This document shows, in pieces, positions 6,078 through 6,078 of a stretch of DNA of 6,078 nucleotides. Both the position numbers and the translations under genes were made by a program. Each line of letters starts with the position of its first letter. Within the stretch, counting starts at the first letter, position 1. Under the pieces are notes generated by a model. That model saw only the letters and a program-made list of their open reading frames with translations, was not told the origin of the DNA and searched no databases. Source of the DNA: Candidatus Poseidoniales archaeon (lineage in GTDB: Archaea; Thermoplasmatota; Poseidoniia; MGIII; CG-Epi1). The DNA is taken from the NCBI GenBank assembly GCA_015658585.1, contig DQOP01000121.1, forward strand, positions 1 to 6,078. Reading direction: 5' to 3'.

Positions 6078-6078
6078 A

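Overview
This window is a stretch of an archaeal 'spc'-type ribosomal protein operon running rightwards, followed by one convergent gene. The archaeal assignment rests on the gene content and protein types: archaeal/eukaryotic-type uL18, uS5, a long (157 aa) uL30 and a uL15, then archaeal-type SecY, an archaeal AdkA-family adenylate kinase, and a DUF106 (EMC3/TMCO1-like) membrane protein. The order secY-adk-DUF106 is a known archaeal arrangement. The proteins look euryarchaeal, and a Thermoplasmatota-like marine lineage (Marine Group II/III) is my guess, but taxonomy cannot be fixed from this sequence alone.

Layout: 1-297 is the C-terminal part of L18; 294-1133 S5; 1130-1603 L30; 1590-2009 L15; 2002-3714 SecY; 3714-4325 a left-handed beta-helix (hexapeptide-repeat) acyltransferase; 4334-4870 AdkA; 4867-5514 the DUF106 protein. 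After a 38-base gap comes an opposite-strand HemK/Mtq2-like methyltransferase (5553-6077) whose N-terminus lies outside the window. The plus-strand genes are packed with overlaps of 1, 4, 4, 4, 8 and 14 bases. The only positive gap is the 8 bases between the acyltransferase and adkA. Such packing suggests one polycistronic transcript with translational coupling. No promoter lies in the window, and no tRNA, rRNA, CRISPR array or mobile element was seen.

The genes join two themes: ribosome building (L18, S5, L30, L15) and protein insertion into the membrane (SecY plus an Oxa1-superfamily DUF106 protein). AdkA is the usual metabolic passenger. The methyltransferase probably belongs to translation termination (modification of the release factor GGQ motif), though this is inferred from family only.

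The unusual points are: a perfect 24-base triplication in the S5 N-terminus, whose every unit can fold into a GGAGG-GAAA-CCTCC hairpin; an S5 with no cysteine; a SecY with about 65 extra N-terminal residues holding two extra hydrophobic segments; a sugar-acyltransferase-like gene lodged between secY and adkA; a methionine-rich DUF106 protein with an extra N-terminal hydrophobic segment; and an operon that stops after DUF106 instead of continuing into cmk/rpl14e/cbf5. None of these proves a new system, but together they make the SecY-acyltransferase-DUF106 block the part most worth a second look.
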